From assembly GCF_902498805.1 (NCBI RefSeq), contig NZ_LR701575.1, positions 66,454-130,453 on the forward strand: 64,000 nt of DNA, read 5' to 3'. Of the stretch, positions 50,490 to 59,300 are shown one piece after another; the first letter of the stretch is position 1, and each line of letters starts with the position of its first letter. The notes under the pieces were generated by a model. It saw nothing but the letters and a program-made list of their open reading frames with translations. It had not been told where the DNA came from and did no database searches. This stretch comes from Imperialibacter sp. EC-SDR9. GTDB lineage: Bacteria; Bacteroidota; Bacteroidia; Cytophagales; Cyclobacteriaceae. The position numbers and the translations under genes were made by a program.

Positions 50490-50964
50490 CTAATATTACT
50501 TTTAGTCGATCTTTGATTCGTTTAATCCGCACACCAATATTATTGGCATTGGTGCCGGTTATCTCGGCGATTTCCTGATAGCTCTTTTCGTCGAGGTAGA
50601 GCAAAACCACTCCTCTATCAACCTGAGAAAGCTGTTTGATGGCAGCATATAATTCGTTGAGCGACTCGTTGGCAAATGCCCGGCTGTCTTCGGTAGCCTC
50701 ATCGGGCAGATAGTCGGACGCAAAATGCTGCGGGTCGTTCTTCCTTTTCTTCAATAAGGTGAGGCAAACATTCAGGGCAACCCTATACACCCAGGTCGAC
50801 CACTGCGACTCCTCTCTGAAGTTGGCATGACTCCTCCAAATCTGTAGGCACACCTCCTGATAGTAATCTTCAAAATCTTCCTGAGTATTGGTATATGCCC
50901 GGCAAATCTTGATGATGATGCCCGAAAACGGCAAAATCATGGACGTATAAAAGTCGCTGCTCAA
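50473..50964 (-). CDS. ECF-type RNA polymerase sigma factor
   Basis: The 163-residue protein has region 2 (FEDYYQEVCLQIWRSHANFREESQWSTWVYRVALN in outline, with the QWSTWVYRVA -10 recognition helix). A variable linker follows, and region 4 has LSQVDRGVVLLYLDEKSYQEIAEITGTNANNIGVRIKRIKDRLK in conserved blocks. It directs RNA polymerase to a small regulon, probably when its membrane partner releases it. The best start is a TTG at 50964, because region 2 needs residues ahead of the ATG at 50940; either is possible. Confidence 0.9.
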   Translation of the reverse strand: MSSDFYTSMILPFSGIIIKICRAYTNTQEDFEDYYQEVCLQIWRSHANFREESQWSTWVYRVALNVCLTLLKKRKNDPQHFASDYLPDEATEDSRAFANESLNELYAAIKQLSQVDRGVVLLYLDEKSYQEIAEITGTNANNIGVRIKRIKDRLKVILDGKVN

Positions 50965-51098
50965 ATCTTTTACCTTGGTTGGTGGCCAAAGTTGGGGATT
51001 ATTACACCCGGGGCATTCCCTTTTTGATGTTTTTTGAAGAGCGGAGGTGGAATCAACTGTTATTGATCACAGCGTCTACAAGTGGCGTTTGCGCTCAG

Positions 51099-51554
51099 TT
51101 ATTTAAATTCAACATTTAACACCCTATCTTGTGCTTCGGCCTGAGCGTCGAGATACCTCCCAACAACCAAACCAAAAGTGATTCCAAAACTAATCCCGAG
51201 AGAGCTGCCGAGCGTTCTGTCAATCATCATTCCAAACATGCCACCAAAAGCCACGCCAAAGGCAATCCCCAGTGCTGTGTAGTGGCCTTTTGCGATAAGG
51301 GAAAATTTGTCCTTCAAAAATTGCTGAAACTTAGCCAGCTTCTTTCTTAGGTGTCTTTTTCTGTTTTCCTGGTAGGCATTCAATTCCATAACGTCCAACT
51401 CGCTTTCTACTGTGGCAAGATCCTCAGCGGATAATTGTCGGTGTTGCAAGTCCAACAGAATACCAATCATGTTTTGTAAAACCTTTATCTCAGACTTTTT
51501 CTCAGTCTGGACTTCCTCGGCTTTAAGTAAATCAATGGCTTCAGCTATTTTCAT
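51099..51554 (-). CDS. Hypothetical membrane protein with glycine-zipper hairpin
   Basis: This 151-residue protein is unknown to me. A helical, charged N-terminal region (1-90) precedes two short Gly-rich hydrophobic segments, ALGIAFGVAFGGMFGMMI and LGISFGITFGLVVGRYL, joined by a tight turn. The GxxxG pattern suggests a helical hairpin that packs or oligomerises in the membrane. It lies 134 bases upstream of the sigma-factor gene on the same strand and could belong to its regulon. Confidence 0.65.
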   Translation of the reverse strand: MKIAEAIDLLKAEEVQTEKKSEIKVLQNMIGILLDLQHRQLSAEDLATVESELDVMELNAYQENRKRHLRKKLAKFQQFLKDKFSLIAKGHYTALGIAFGVAFGGMFGMMIDRTLGSSLGISFGITFGLVVGRYLDAQAEAQDRVLNVEFK

Positions 51555-51694
51555 AATCGTTTTCTCTGGTTAGTGGCCAGCGCACAAAAACCTTACACCT
51601 CTTTGAATCTTTTTTCAAATTGAAGGTTCGATTACCATATTGCCATAAGCCCTGCTCTTGATATAAATGCATTTACCTGCAGGCAACCTACTTG

Positions 51695-52033
51695 CTATTT
51701 GCCATGTTCAGACTTTTTCTCTCCCTTCTTCAACAACTCATCTAGGCTACTCAGGTGTTGCGTCCAGTACTTCTCAAAGTGGCCTATCCAACTCTGAACC
51801 TCTTCGAAACCCTTAGCATTGAGGCTGCAAAGCCGTTCCCTACCCCTTTCTTCGATATTGATGAAGCCCGTATCTACCAGCACTTTGATGTGCTTTGACA
51901 CTGCTGGTCGGCTTATCTCAAAAGCATCCGCCAGGGTATTGATGCTGCTCTTTTCCTTGGTGAGCAGCATCAGTATCTCCCTGCGGTTTTTGTCGGCAAG
52001 GGCCAGAAAACTATCGTACTGTGTGTGTGTCAT
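51695..52033 (-). CDS. ArsR-family winged-helix repressor
   Basis: The 112-residue regulator has the ArsR/SmtB-type core: FLALADKNRREILMLLTKEKSSINTLADAFEISRPAVSKHIKVLVDTGFI, followed by a wing (EERGRERLCSL). The metal-binding Cys motif (ELCVC) is replaced, so it is unlikely to sense metals. It overlaps the AHSA1-domain gene by 23 bases and is the last gene of a three-gene operon. The 16-bp-arm palindrome before the first gene is its probable operator. Confidence 0.9.
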   Translation of the reverse strand: MTHTQYDSFLALADKNRREILMLLTKEKSSINTLADAFEISRPAVSKHIKVLVDTGFINIEERGRERLCSLNAKGFEEVQSWIGHFEKYWTQHLSSLDELLKKGEKKSEHGK

Positions 52034-52472
52034 GTTGTATTTCGTTAAGCGCTTTCATCAGGCGCTTGCTGAAGAATTTACCCCAGCCTTTTTCCATGAT
52101 AAAGGCAGTAAAGGCCCCTTTAAGTCCCTGGAAGCCTGTATGAGAAAGCTGAAGCTCCACGCCGCCGTTCTTCTCCACCAGTTTGTAAGTAACAACGGTA
52201 TCCAGCGACAGCTCGCCAGGTCGTGGGCCACCCTTGAGAGCGTAAGCCAATTTCTCTTTTGGCACTACTTCAAGCACCTCCAGGTACATAATGCCGTCCC
52301 AGCCCCGGCGGGCTTTTTGGGTTGATGTCCATTGAAACCCTGGCTCCGCCTGAAAAGGCTCGTCTCTATGAATAGTACTCCACTGTTTCAACAAATCTGC
52401 GTCGGTCAGGTATTCCCAAATAGTATCGATGGAATGCGGATAAAACCATTTTAAGTGTATTTCCTTTTTCAT
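52011..52472 (-). CDS. SRPBCC (AHSA1-like) domain protein
   Basis: The 153-residue protein has the START-like/AHSA1 fold. It begins EIHLKWFYPHSIDTIWEYLTDADLLKQWS, contains FQWTSTQKARRGWDGIMYLEVLEVVPKEKLAYAL, and ends with LQLSHTGFQGLKGAFTAFIMEKGWGKFF. Such small proteins bind hydrophobic ligands and are very often paired with a metal-independent ArsR regulator, as here. The ligand is unknown. Confidence 0.88.
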   Translation of the reverse strand: MKKEIHLKWFYPHSIDTIWEYLTDADLLKQWSTIHRDEPFQAEPGFQWTSTQKARRGWDGIMYLEVLEVVPKEKLAYALKGGPRPGELSLDTVVTYKLVEKNGGVELQLSHTGFQGLKGAFTAFIMEKGWGKFFSKRLMKALNEIQHDTHTVR

Positions 52473-52476
52473 TGCA

Positions 52477-52836
52477 TTATGCGTTTTTCTGGTTCAAACT
52501 CCATGTGTTGCCGTCGGGGTCTTCAATCGAAGCAAACTTACCCCAAGGCGTGTCGTCTATCTTACCAACTAGAATGCCCTTGGCTGTCAACTTTTTAACG
52601 TCGCCAGCGATATCGTCGGTGTTAATCACCACCGCCTGAAGGCTGCCCGCAGGCATCTTCGGAAACCATGTCACCAATGTGATGCTCGTTTCTCCTTTGG
52701 GAAAACCCATCTGTATCCACAGCTGATCACCCTGAAATGGCGCTTCTACAACTATATGAAGTCCCATTTTCAAATAGAATTCCTTTGCTCGCTGCTGGTC
52801 TGACACCGGCACTGATAGTACGTCGATCCTGTTCAT
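52477..52836 (-). CDS. VOC-family (glyoxalase/bleomycin-resistance fold) protein
   Basis: The 119-residue protein shows the VOC pattern: DVLSVPVSDQQRAKEFYLKMGL at the start, TLVTWFPKMPAGSLQAVVI in the middle and SIEDPDGNTWSL at the end. It may be a dioxygenase, lyase or small-molecule-binding protein; the fold is shared by all. It is the first gene of the VOC-AHSA1-ArsR operon, 4 bases before the AHSA1 gene. Confidence 0.9.
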   Translation of the reverse strand: MNRIDVLSVPVSDQQRAKEFYLKMGLHIVVEAPFQGDQLWIQMGFPKGETSITLVTWFPKMPAGSLQAVVINTDDIAGDVKKLTAKGILVGKIDDTPWGKFASIEDPDGNTWSLNQKNA

Positions 52837-52859
52837 ACTGCTATGCGTTTTTATGTTAT

Positions 52860-52903
52860 GTGAATCAAAAGTTACGCAATTATATATGTAACTTTTGATT
52901 CAC
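52860..52903. promoter_or_regulatory. Large perfect inverted repeat, probable ArsR operator
   Basis: GTGAATCAAAAGTTAC (52860-52875) is the exact inverse of 52888-52903, with a 12-base A+T-rich spacer. It lies 24 bases before the VOC gene start, where the operon promoter must be. ACGCAATT also occurs twice, 28 bases apart (52874 and 52902). A homodimeric or tetrameric ArsR-type repressor is the natural candidate ligand. Confidence 0.7.
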
Positions 52904-53048
52904 GCAATTTTTTTTTAGTTTTTTTATACCTGGTTGGGGTTCAAGGCACAATCAGTCACCAGCGAAGCTTTATCGCAGTGGTAGTGATTGATATAAACTT
53001 CCGATAAACTTTCCTTGATTCGTATGAAGGGATGCCAGAGTATTCGCC

Positions 53049-54398
53049 TTACCGCAGGATGTCGGCATTCACCTTCACATTCTCCAACGTGAAATCCTTA
53101 ACCAGGCTCTTGTCAAAAGCTGGGTTGACAGCCTTGATCGTCAGGTTTTGGAAAGTGAAATTAGACAGCCGGTCGTGCTCGGTAATGGCCACATCGAAAA
53201 AGATCTCGCAGTCGAGGTCGATATTGCGCATGGTAATGTGATCTGAGTACGACAATGGCACCTCTTCCCTGCCCTTTAGGTCAAAAAACTGCGTCCAGGG
53301 CTTCACATAGATAAAGCTGTAGGCATTGCCGGTAATATTCTCAACGGTCACATACTCATACTTCTGAGGTGTATCAGGCCGCATTTTGAGCCATAGCAAC
53401 CTCCTGGCTTCGTTTACGTGGCTATTGCGCAGCACAACGTTCTTGTCGTGGATAGACTCACTGCCAAAGGTCAGCGCTGAGTGGCAAAAGCCAAACTCGC
53501 AGTCTTCAATGAGGATATTGGTGTTCTCTCCATTATTGGCATCAGTGTCAGCAAATGGCCCCTTTCCTCCCTTGAGAGCAATGGCATCGTCGTTCACCGA
53601 CATGTAGCAACCTTTGATCAGCACATTGGAGCAAACATCCAGGTCAATGGCATCGGTGCTGGGCGCTTTCACCGGCGCATGTGGAGAAGAAATGTGCAGG
53701 TCAAGGATTTTCACATTGTTGCACTGGTAGTAGTGGCTGGTCCAGAAGCCCGAGTTGTGCAAACGCACGTCCTGCACCTGCACATTGTCGCTACCCCAAA
53801 TAAACACCAGGCGTGGCCGTGATACCTCCAGGTTGGTGCAGTTGGGGTCTTCCTCTCTGCGTTTCCAGAAAGCTTCCCAATATTTCAGTCCATTGCCATC
53901 AATAGTGCCTTTGCCGGAAATGGTAAAACCATCCACACCATAGGCATTCACCAGCGCTGGAAAGTAGTCGAGGTTTTGGCCTTCCATTCTGGAGGCCATT
54001 TTAGGATAGTGAGCAATATTGTCAGAGCCTTTGAGGATAGCACCTTCAGACACATACAAATGTGTTTTGGGCTTAAAAAACAGCGCTCCGCTTAGAAAAG
54101 TACCTTTCGGGATGATTATAACGCCTCCGCCATTACTGCTGGCTTCGTCGATGGTTCGTTGAATGACTTCAGTTTGTAAAACAGTGCTGTCATTAACCAA
54201 TCCATAGTCGGTAATGGTATAGGGCGTTCCGAGGTCAGCCAATTTCACCTTGGTGGTATCCGAAAACCACTCGGGTATTTCAGTGCCGTCGGGCCAAAGA
54301 TTGACTTGCTTTGATTCCGGTGAAGTGCAGCCGAAAAATGCTGCAACACCGATGAGGAGTAAAAAAAGGGCCTGGATGTTGGGTAGACGAGTCTTCAT
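53049..54398 (-). CDS. GH28 polygalacturonase-like lipoprotein
   Basis: With ATG at 54398 the protein has 449 residues and a lipoprotein signal (ALFLLLIGVAAFFGC, Cys22). The right-handed beta-helix carries the GH28 active-site blocks APSTDAIDLD (Asp), SVNDDAIALKGG (Asp-Asp pair), the variant CHSALTFGSE in place of GHG, and LLWLKMRPD in place of RIK. GH28 enzymes hydrolyse galacturonan or rhamnogalacturonan; bacterial exo-acting forms show similar variants. It is probably surface or periplasmic and may be controlled by the hybrid regulator 2 kb to the right. A longer in-frame start at 54494 lacks a signal and is rejected. Confidence 0.9.
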   Translation of the reverse strand: MKTRLPNIQALFLLLIGVAAFFGCTSPESKQVNLWPDGTEIPEWFSDTTKVKLADLGTPYTITDYGLVNDSTVLQTEVIQRTIDEASSNGGGVIIIPKGTFLSGALFFKPKTHLYVSEGAILKGSDNIAHYPKMASRMEGQNLDYFPALVNAYGVDGFTISGKGTIDGNGLKYWEAFWKRREEDPNCTNLEVSRPRLVFIWGSDNVQVQDVRLHNSGFWTSHYYQCNNVKILDLHISSPHAPVKAPSTDAIDLDVCSNVLIKGCYMSVNDDAIALKGGKGPFADTDANNGENTNILIEDCEFGFCHSALTFGSESIHDKNVVLRNSHVNEARRLLWLKMRPDTPQKYEYVTVENITGNAYSFIYVKPWTQFFDLKGREEVPLSYSDHITMRNIDLDCEIFFDVAITEHDRLSNFTFQNLTIKAVNPAFDKSLVKDFTLENVKVNADILR

Positions 54399-54592
54399 TG
54401 TTTCCGTATGTTGTGCAGAAATATAAGAAATCTCATGCTTTTTGGAGGCATTGCGATTGCCCCATCGTCTTTTATGGGGATAAAGGATGCCCAATCACTT
54501 CATGCCACATCAACGACTGGCCCATTGTTCTTCAAGTGAAGCCTTTGCACACTATTTTTCAGTGCACACCCACCATCGGCAAAAGCTGGCAA

Positions 54593-55255
54593 TCAAGCGA
54601 ACTCATGATCACTGGCTGCCCAGCTTCTTACCCTGGATCTGAATAGTGCATCGGCTTCCTCCGTCCAGTTGTAGTTATCCCTTAAGTATCTGATCGTATG
54701 TTTTTCCACCTGTGTGTAATCTTGTCCGTCTGAAATTGTACCAAAAATCTTCTCCGCATCCGCTTTGCTTATGCGTCCATCTCCCTGACCAGCAATAGCC
54801 TCATCGGCCATGTTGAGTGTGGCAGCTTTGTACCTGTGGCCATCAATATGTCGGTAGTAGGAGATTTTCCTCAGCGCCAGCTCTTTGCTGACCTCTTCGA
54901 GTTCTCTTTCTTTCTCAGCCATTTCAACTTTCAACAGCGCTATTTCCTTTTTGAAATTCTTTGATGCGATAGCGTCCGCCTTTGATACATCATGTCTTCC
55001 TGAGGCTTGCTCGTTTGCGCTGACCTTGGCCATTGTAAGTTGCTCACGGAGTTGTTCTAGTTCGCTTTCTCTTTCGTTGGTGATGGAGTGTGCTGTTTTT
55101 AGTTCTTGCTTCAGGTTGTTTACTTCCTTGCCAAGCTGATCGTTATGACGCTGGAGTCTGTAATATTTGGCTTTCCAAAATCGATAGGTGAAAAAGACAC
55201 CTATGAGGCACGAAACGGTAAGCAATGCGAGTATTTCTAAGATGGCCAGGATCAT
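54593..55255 (-). CDS. Membrane-anchored coiled-coil protein paired with an OmpA-like gene
   Basis: The 220-residue protein has one N-terminal transmembrane helix (ILAILEILALLTVSCLIGVFFTY). A long coiled coil (about 30-130) contains ERESELEQLREQLTMAK and EMAEKERELEEVSKELALRK. A small C-terminal domain (HRYKAATLNMADEAIAGQGDGRISKADAEKIFGTI, TVEKHTIRYLRDNYNWTEEAD in outline) resembles an EF-hand-like or DUF-type fold that I cannot name. Its ATG overlaps the stop of the OmpA-like gene. The two probably form an envelope-spanning or polar complex, but no function is assigned. Confidence 0.75.
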   Translation of the reverse strand: MILAILEILALLTVSCLIGVFFTYRFWKAKYYRLQRHNDQLGKEVNNLKQELKTAHSITNERESELEQLREQLTMAKVSANEQASGRHDVSKADAIASKNFKKEIALLKVEMAEKERELEEVSKELALRKISYYRHIDGHRYKAATLNMADEAIAGQGDGRISKADAEKIFGTISDGQDYTQVEKHTIRYLRDNYNWTEEADALFRSRVRSWAASDHEFA

Positions 55256-56013
55256 GGTTTTGAGGATATGAGTAAGGTTACTCGTCTGTTTTTAATTCTG
55301 TTCAGTTCTGAGGTATTGGGTACCAGTGGATTGGCCTCCCCTTGAGAGGTAAATGTCAACGCTGGCCAATCGATGGTGCTGGCCTTTAAGGCCGTCATCA
55401 CATAGTTGGCCCTGCTGAGGCCCAGCTTCATATTGTAGGCTTCAGTCCCCAGGTCGCAGGTATAGCCCATGATGCTCACGTCTACCTTTCGGCCAGCCAG
55501 CAAGGGTTGAAGGCTATCAGCAAACTGCTTGACCGCCCCGGGGTGTATCATGTCCGCCGTGTTTATGTGAAAGGTGAAGGTCTTTGTCAGTTCGATGGGC
55601 ATTGGCACTTCCGCCGCTGACTTGTCTTCCGCAGCCATAGATGTGACTTCTGCTGCTTTCTTGGGCAGCATCACCAGTTCCTTTTGTGAGTCAGTGTCAA
55701 ACACTTTGATGTAGTTCACATACAGCCAGGTGCTGAGGGTAGACCAAACCGCAAACGAAACGACTCCGAGAAAAACGTTGATATTCATAGTGGCAGCATA
55801 AAACGATGAAATTGATATCACTTTGACCACGAAAAGACCGGAGTAGCCAAGAAACACCTCGAAAAGGGTTTCAAATGATACAGTAAATTTGGACCAAACT
55901 CCGCCGTGAAGTGTTTCACGTTCCTGGAAAAGAGTTACATAATTCACAGGTTCAGGCTTAAAGTTGACAATCCAAATGCCCCGCCAGTGTGTTGCCTCCG
56001 TTGTGGAGTGCAT
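55252..56013 (-). CDS. Inner-membrane protein with C-terminal OmpA-like domain
   Basis: With ATG at 56013 the product has 253 residues; a TTG at 56085 would add 24. Two hydrophobic segments (LFEVFLGYSGLFVVKVISISSF and VFLGVVSFAVWSTLSTWLYV) anchor it. After a linker comes an OmpA_C-like domain: TFHINTADMIHPGAVKQFADSL, VDVSIMGYTCDLGTEAYNMKLGLSRANYV in blocks, then LTFTSQGEANPL and the NRIKNRRVTLLI tail. OmpA-like domains bind peptidoglycan. Two membrane helices rather than a barrel resembles MotB-like or other inner-membrane peptidoglycan-binding proteins. It overlaps the coiled-coil gene by ATGA. Confidence 0.8.
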   Translation of the reverse strand: MHSTTEATHWRGIWIVNFKPEPVNYVTLFQERETLHGGVWSKFTVSFETLFEVFLGYSGLFVVKVISISSFYAATMNINVFLGVVSFAVWSTLSTWLYVNYIKVFDTDSQKELVMLPKKAAEVTSMAAEDKSAAEVPMPIELTKTFTFHINTADMIHPGAVKQFADSLQPLLAGRKVDVSIMGYTCDLGTEAYNMKLGLSRANYVMTALKASTIDWPALTFTSQGEANPLVPNTSELNRIKNRRVTLLISSKP

Positions 56014-56305
56014 TGAAAGGAGGCCCCACAGCCAAAAAAGCTTCCGGTGCGGGTTTTTAATTTTCCCCTGCCCGACAAGCGACAATTTTGATAAACACGC
56101 CGCTTGAGCGGTCGATGAAGTATCTATTTCCTTAGCTATTCAATAACGATTTTGTCAGAAATGAAACTCTTTTAAAGCCCCATTACCACAAATAGTTATC
56201 ACATTGATAACTAACATTTTAGCAATCACAAAAGACATCGTCGGTAGCGTGTCAAAATGCCTAATAGCGTTTACCAATATGGCTTCGACGACGACCTGGA
56301 AGAGC

Positions 56306-59300
56306 TTAGTCCTGTGCGCCATTGGTTTGTTCACGGTATTCTGTGGGCGTCACCTGATACACTTCTTTAAAACTTTGCGAAAAATAAGAGTGGGTTTCAA
56401 AACCAACGTTGAACGCTACTGTGGCAATACTTTCACCCGCCCGGATCAACTCCGCAGCTTTTTGTAGTCGATAGCGCTTTATCAGCTCATTTGTTGTAAT
56501 GCCTAATAGCGATTTTACTTTTCGATTGAGCGTGCTATTGCTCATCGCCATCTCCCTTGCCACTGTTTCAACTTTCAGAGAAGTGTCATGCAAACTTCTA
56601 TCCAGAAAACGATAGAACTTATCAATAAAGGCGTCGCCAACGCTCAATGCTGCTGTCGGTAGTTCAGTAGCCAGGAGTTGTTGCTGATAATGACTAATCA
56701 AATTACGTTGTTGAATCATTGCATTTTGGATACGCAATTCTAATTCGTAAAGGTGAAAAGGCTTGGCAATGTAGCCATCAGCGCCAGCTTCCAGTCCCTC
56801 AACTTTTGATTCCTGTGCCGTTTTGGCCGTGAGCAGGATAAAATATATGTGGGAGGTACGAAGATCTTGCTTGGATTGCCTGCATAATTCATAGCCATTC
56901 ATTTCGGGCATCATTATGTCTGAAATAACCACATCAGGCAGCCTGTCCAAAAGTATCTCCCATCCCTCCTTTCCATTCCTTGCAGAAACGACAACGTTAT
57001 TCTCCGAGAGGCTTTCCACAATGAAGGCCCGGAGCTCATCATTATCCTCAACAACCAGTACCAGCGGGACATTTTCCCCTGACTCTGCCGGAGTAAAACT
57101 AATGTCGTGTTGTTCCACATCATGCAGCGGCATTTTTATCACCGGCATATACACCGTGAAGCAAGACCCTTGTCCAACAACACTTTCTACAGTTACCTCG
57201 CCACCCATCAGGCTGACCAGCTCATTTACCAGTGACAGCCCGATGCCCGTGCCACCATGCACCCGGGTGGATGTTTCGTCTACCTGATAAAAACGATCAA
57301 ATAACCTGGGCAACTGCTCTTCAGGGATGCCAATTCCTGTGTCCCTCACCTCTATTCTGAGTTGATCCCCCTGTCCTACCTCCACCGCAAAGTGAACCTG
57401 ACCATGAGGTTCAGTAAACTTGATGGCATTGCTTAGCAGGTTTTGCAACACTGTCTCCAAATGAGTTTTATCAAACTGATAGAAGCCATCAAGGTTTTTG
57501 GATTCAGCTGCAAGCTCAATGTTTTTTGTTTGTGCAATTTCCTGAAACTGGTCGACACAAGATTTCACGAACGTGTCCAATCGCCCGGTAGAAGGATGAG
57601 ATTGCATAAATCCTGATTCCAGTTTGGAGATATCAAGCAATTCATTCACAAGCTTCAAAAGGTGGCTCCCGTGGCGATAGTTATTTTCCAGAATGGATTG
57701 GACCTCTTTGGGGAAATTTTTGTCTCGCAGTTGTTTCTCCAAAGGTGAGAGGATCAGTGTGAGAGGAGTGCGAAACTCATGTGTGATATTTGAAAAAAAT
57801 CTCGTTTTCATGTCGTCAACCTCTTTCAAACGAATATTCTCCCGCCTGTTAAACTCCTCTTCCTGCTGCTTTATAATCTTTTTTCGGTAGCCCCTCCAGT
57901 AGATGTAAACCAACGAAGAAAGAGCAAGGCCATATAGTGTAAAAGCCCACCAACTCAGCCAGGGCGGCGGAAGTACTTTGATCGTCAGTTCCCTGACATT
58001 GGTACTCCAGGTTCCATTGGTGTTGGAAGCATTCATGGCGAGGGTATAAGTCCCACTCCGTAGCTTGTCGAATTTTATTTTTCTGTCGGTACCGTTGTAA
58101 ACCCAGTCCTGGTTATAACCACTCAGTTTATAACGATACTGGTTCTTTTTGGGGCCATTGAACTGCATGGCAGCCATTTCCAGCAAAAGCGAATTCTCCT
58201 GATAGCCAAGCTGAAGCTTTTGTAACTCGTTCAATGGAGCGGTAAGAATCGGATGGTCTTTGGAATAAGACTGTATCTGGTTGTTGATTGAAAGGCTGGT
58301 GATTTTCAGCTCAGGTTCAAAATCATCTTCCACAAATTCGTTTGGATCAAAAACAGAGTAACCTATGGTACCGCCAAGCGCAATTCTTCCATCCGGCAGT
58401 GTAAACGAATGGTGACGGTTAAATTCACTCTCTATCAGCCCATCTTGCTTATAATAGGCAGTAATCACTCCTGCCTTTTTATTTAATCTGCTGATGCCAT
58501 TAAAAGTGGCCATCCATAAGTTGCCCAAACTGTCCGGCACAACTGCCCCCACACTGTTGTCTGAGAGCCCATCTTTGGCATTATAAACGTAGCTTGTTTT
58601 CTTTGTCGACTTATCCCATTTAACGAGGCCATCTCCTAGCGTAGCAATCCATAGGATATCGGATTGATCGGGGTCTTGAACAATGTCGATGAGGCTTGCA
58701 TTGTCACTTGCCGGGGAAAAACGCTGAATGATTTCTCCATCTTTAACCTGGTAGAGGGTGTTGTTCACCGAGATCACCCACTGAAAATCATTGTCGACGA
58801 TCATATCCGAAAGTACTTCCTCAGCCAGACTGTTGATTTCCTTCATTCTAACTTGTTCCGGAGGTGAGAGGTCATTGACCCAACTGTACATCCAACCATA
58901 CTTTCCGAGTGCCCAGCGTTTATCGCTGCTTTCACCAAGCCCGACAAAGTATTCAATGCTGTTCTCCCCGGTTTCAACCGGTTCTAACTTCTTGTTATTC
59001 AGCTTAAATAATTGCCTGGGACCGTCGTAGTTGTAGTAGTCGTACTTTAAATACATCTGTTCTTTTCCTGTAGAAAAGTATCGGAAATCATATGCCCATT
59101 GATTGGCTTTCCAGCTAGCTGGCAATTCCTTGGCCGGAACACCAATTTCTCCCATGAGGATGTCGGCCACAAAATTTACCTTATATTCACTGGAGTGAAA
59201 AGAAGGGGTAAGCAGGTTCACTTTGTACAATCCTCCTGTATTAATTCCAACCCACAGCGTATTTGACCGATCAACCAAAAGGCCTGTTACGACAAATTTT

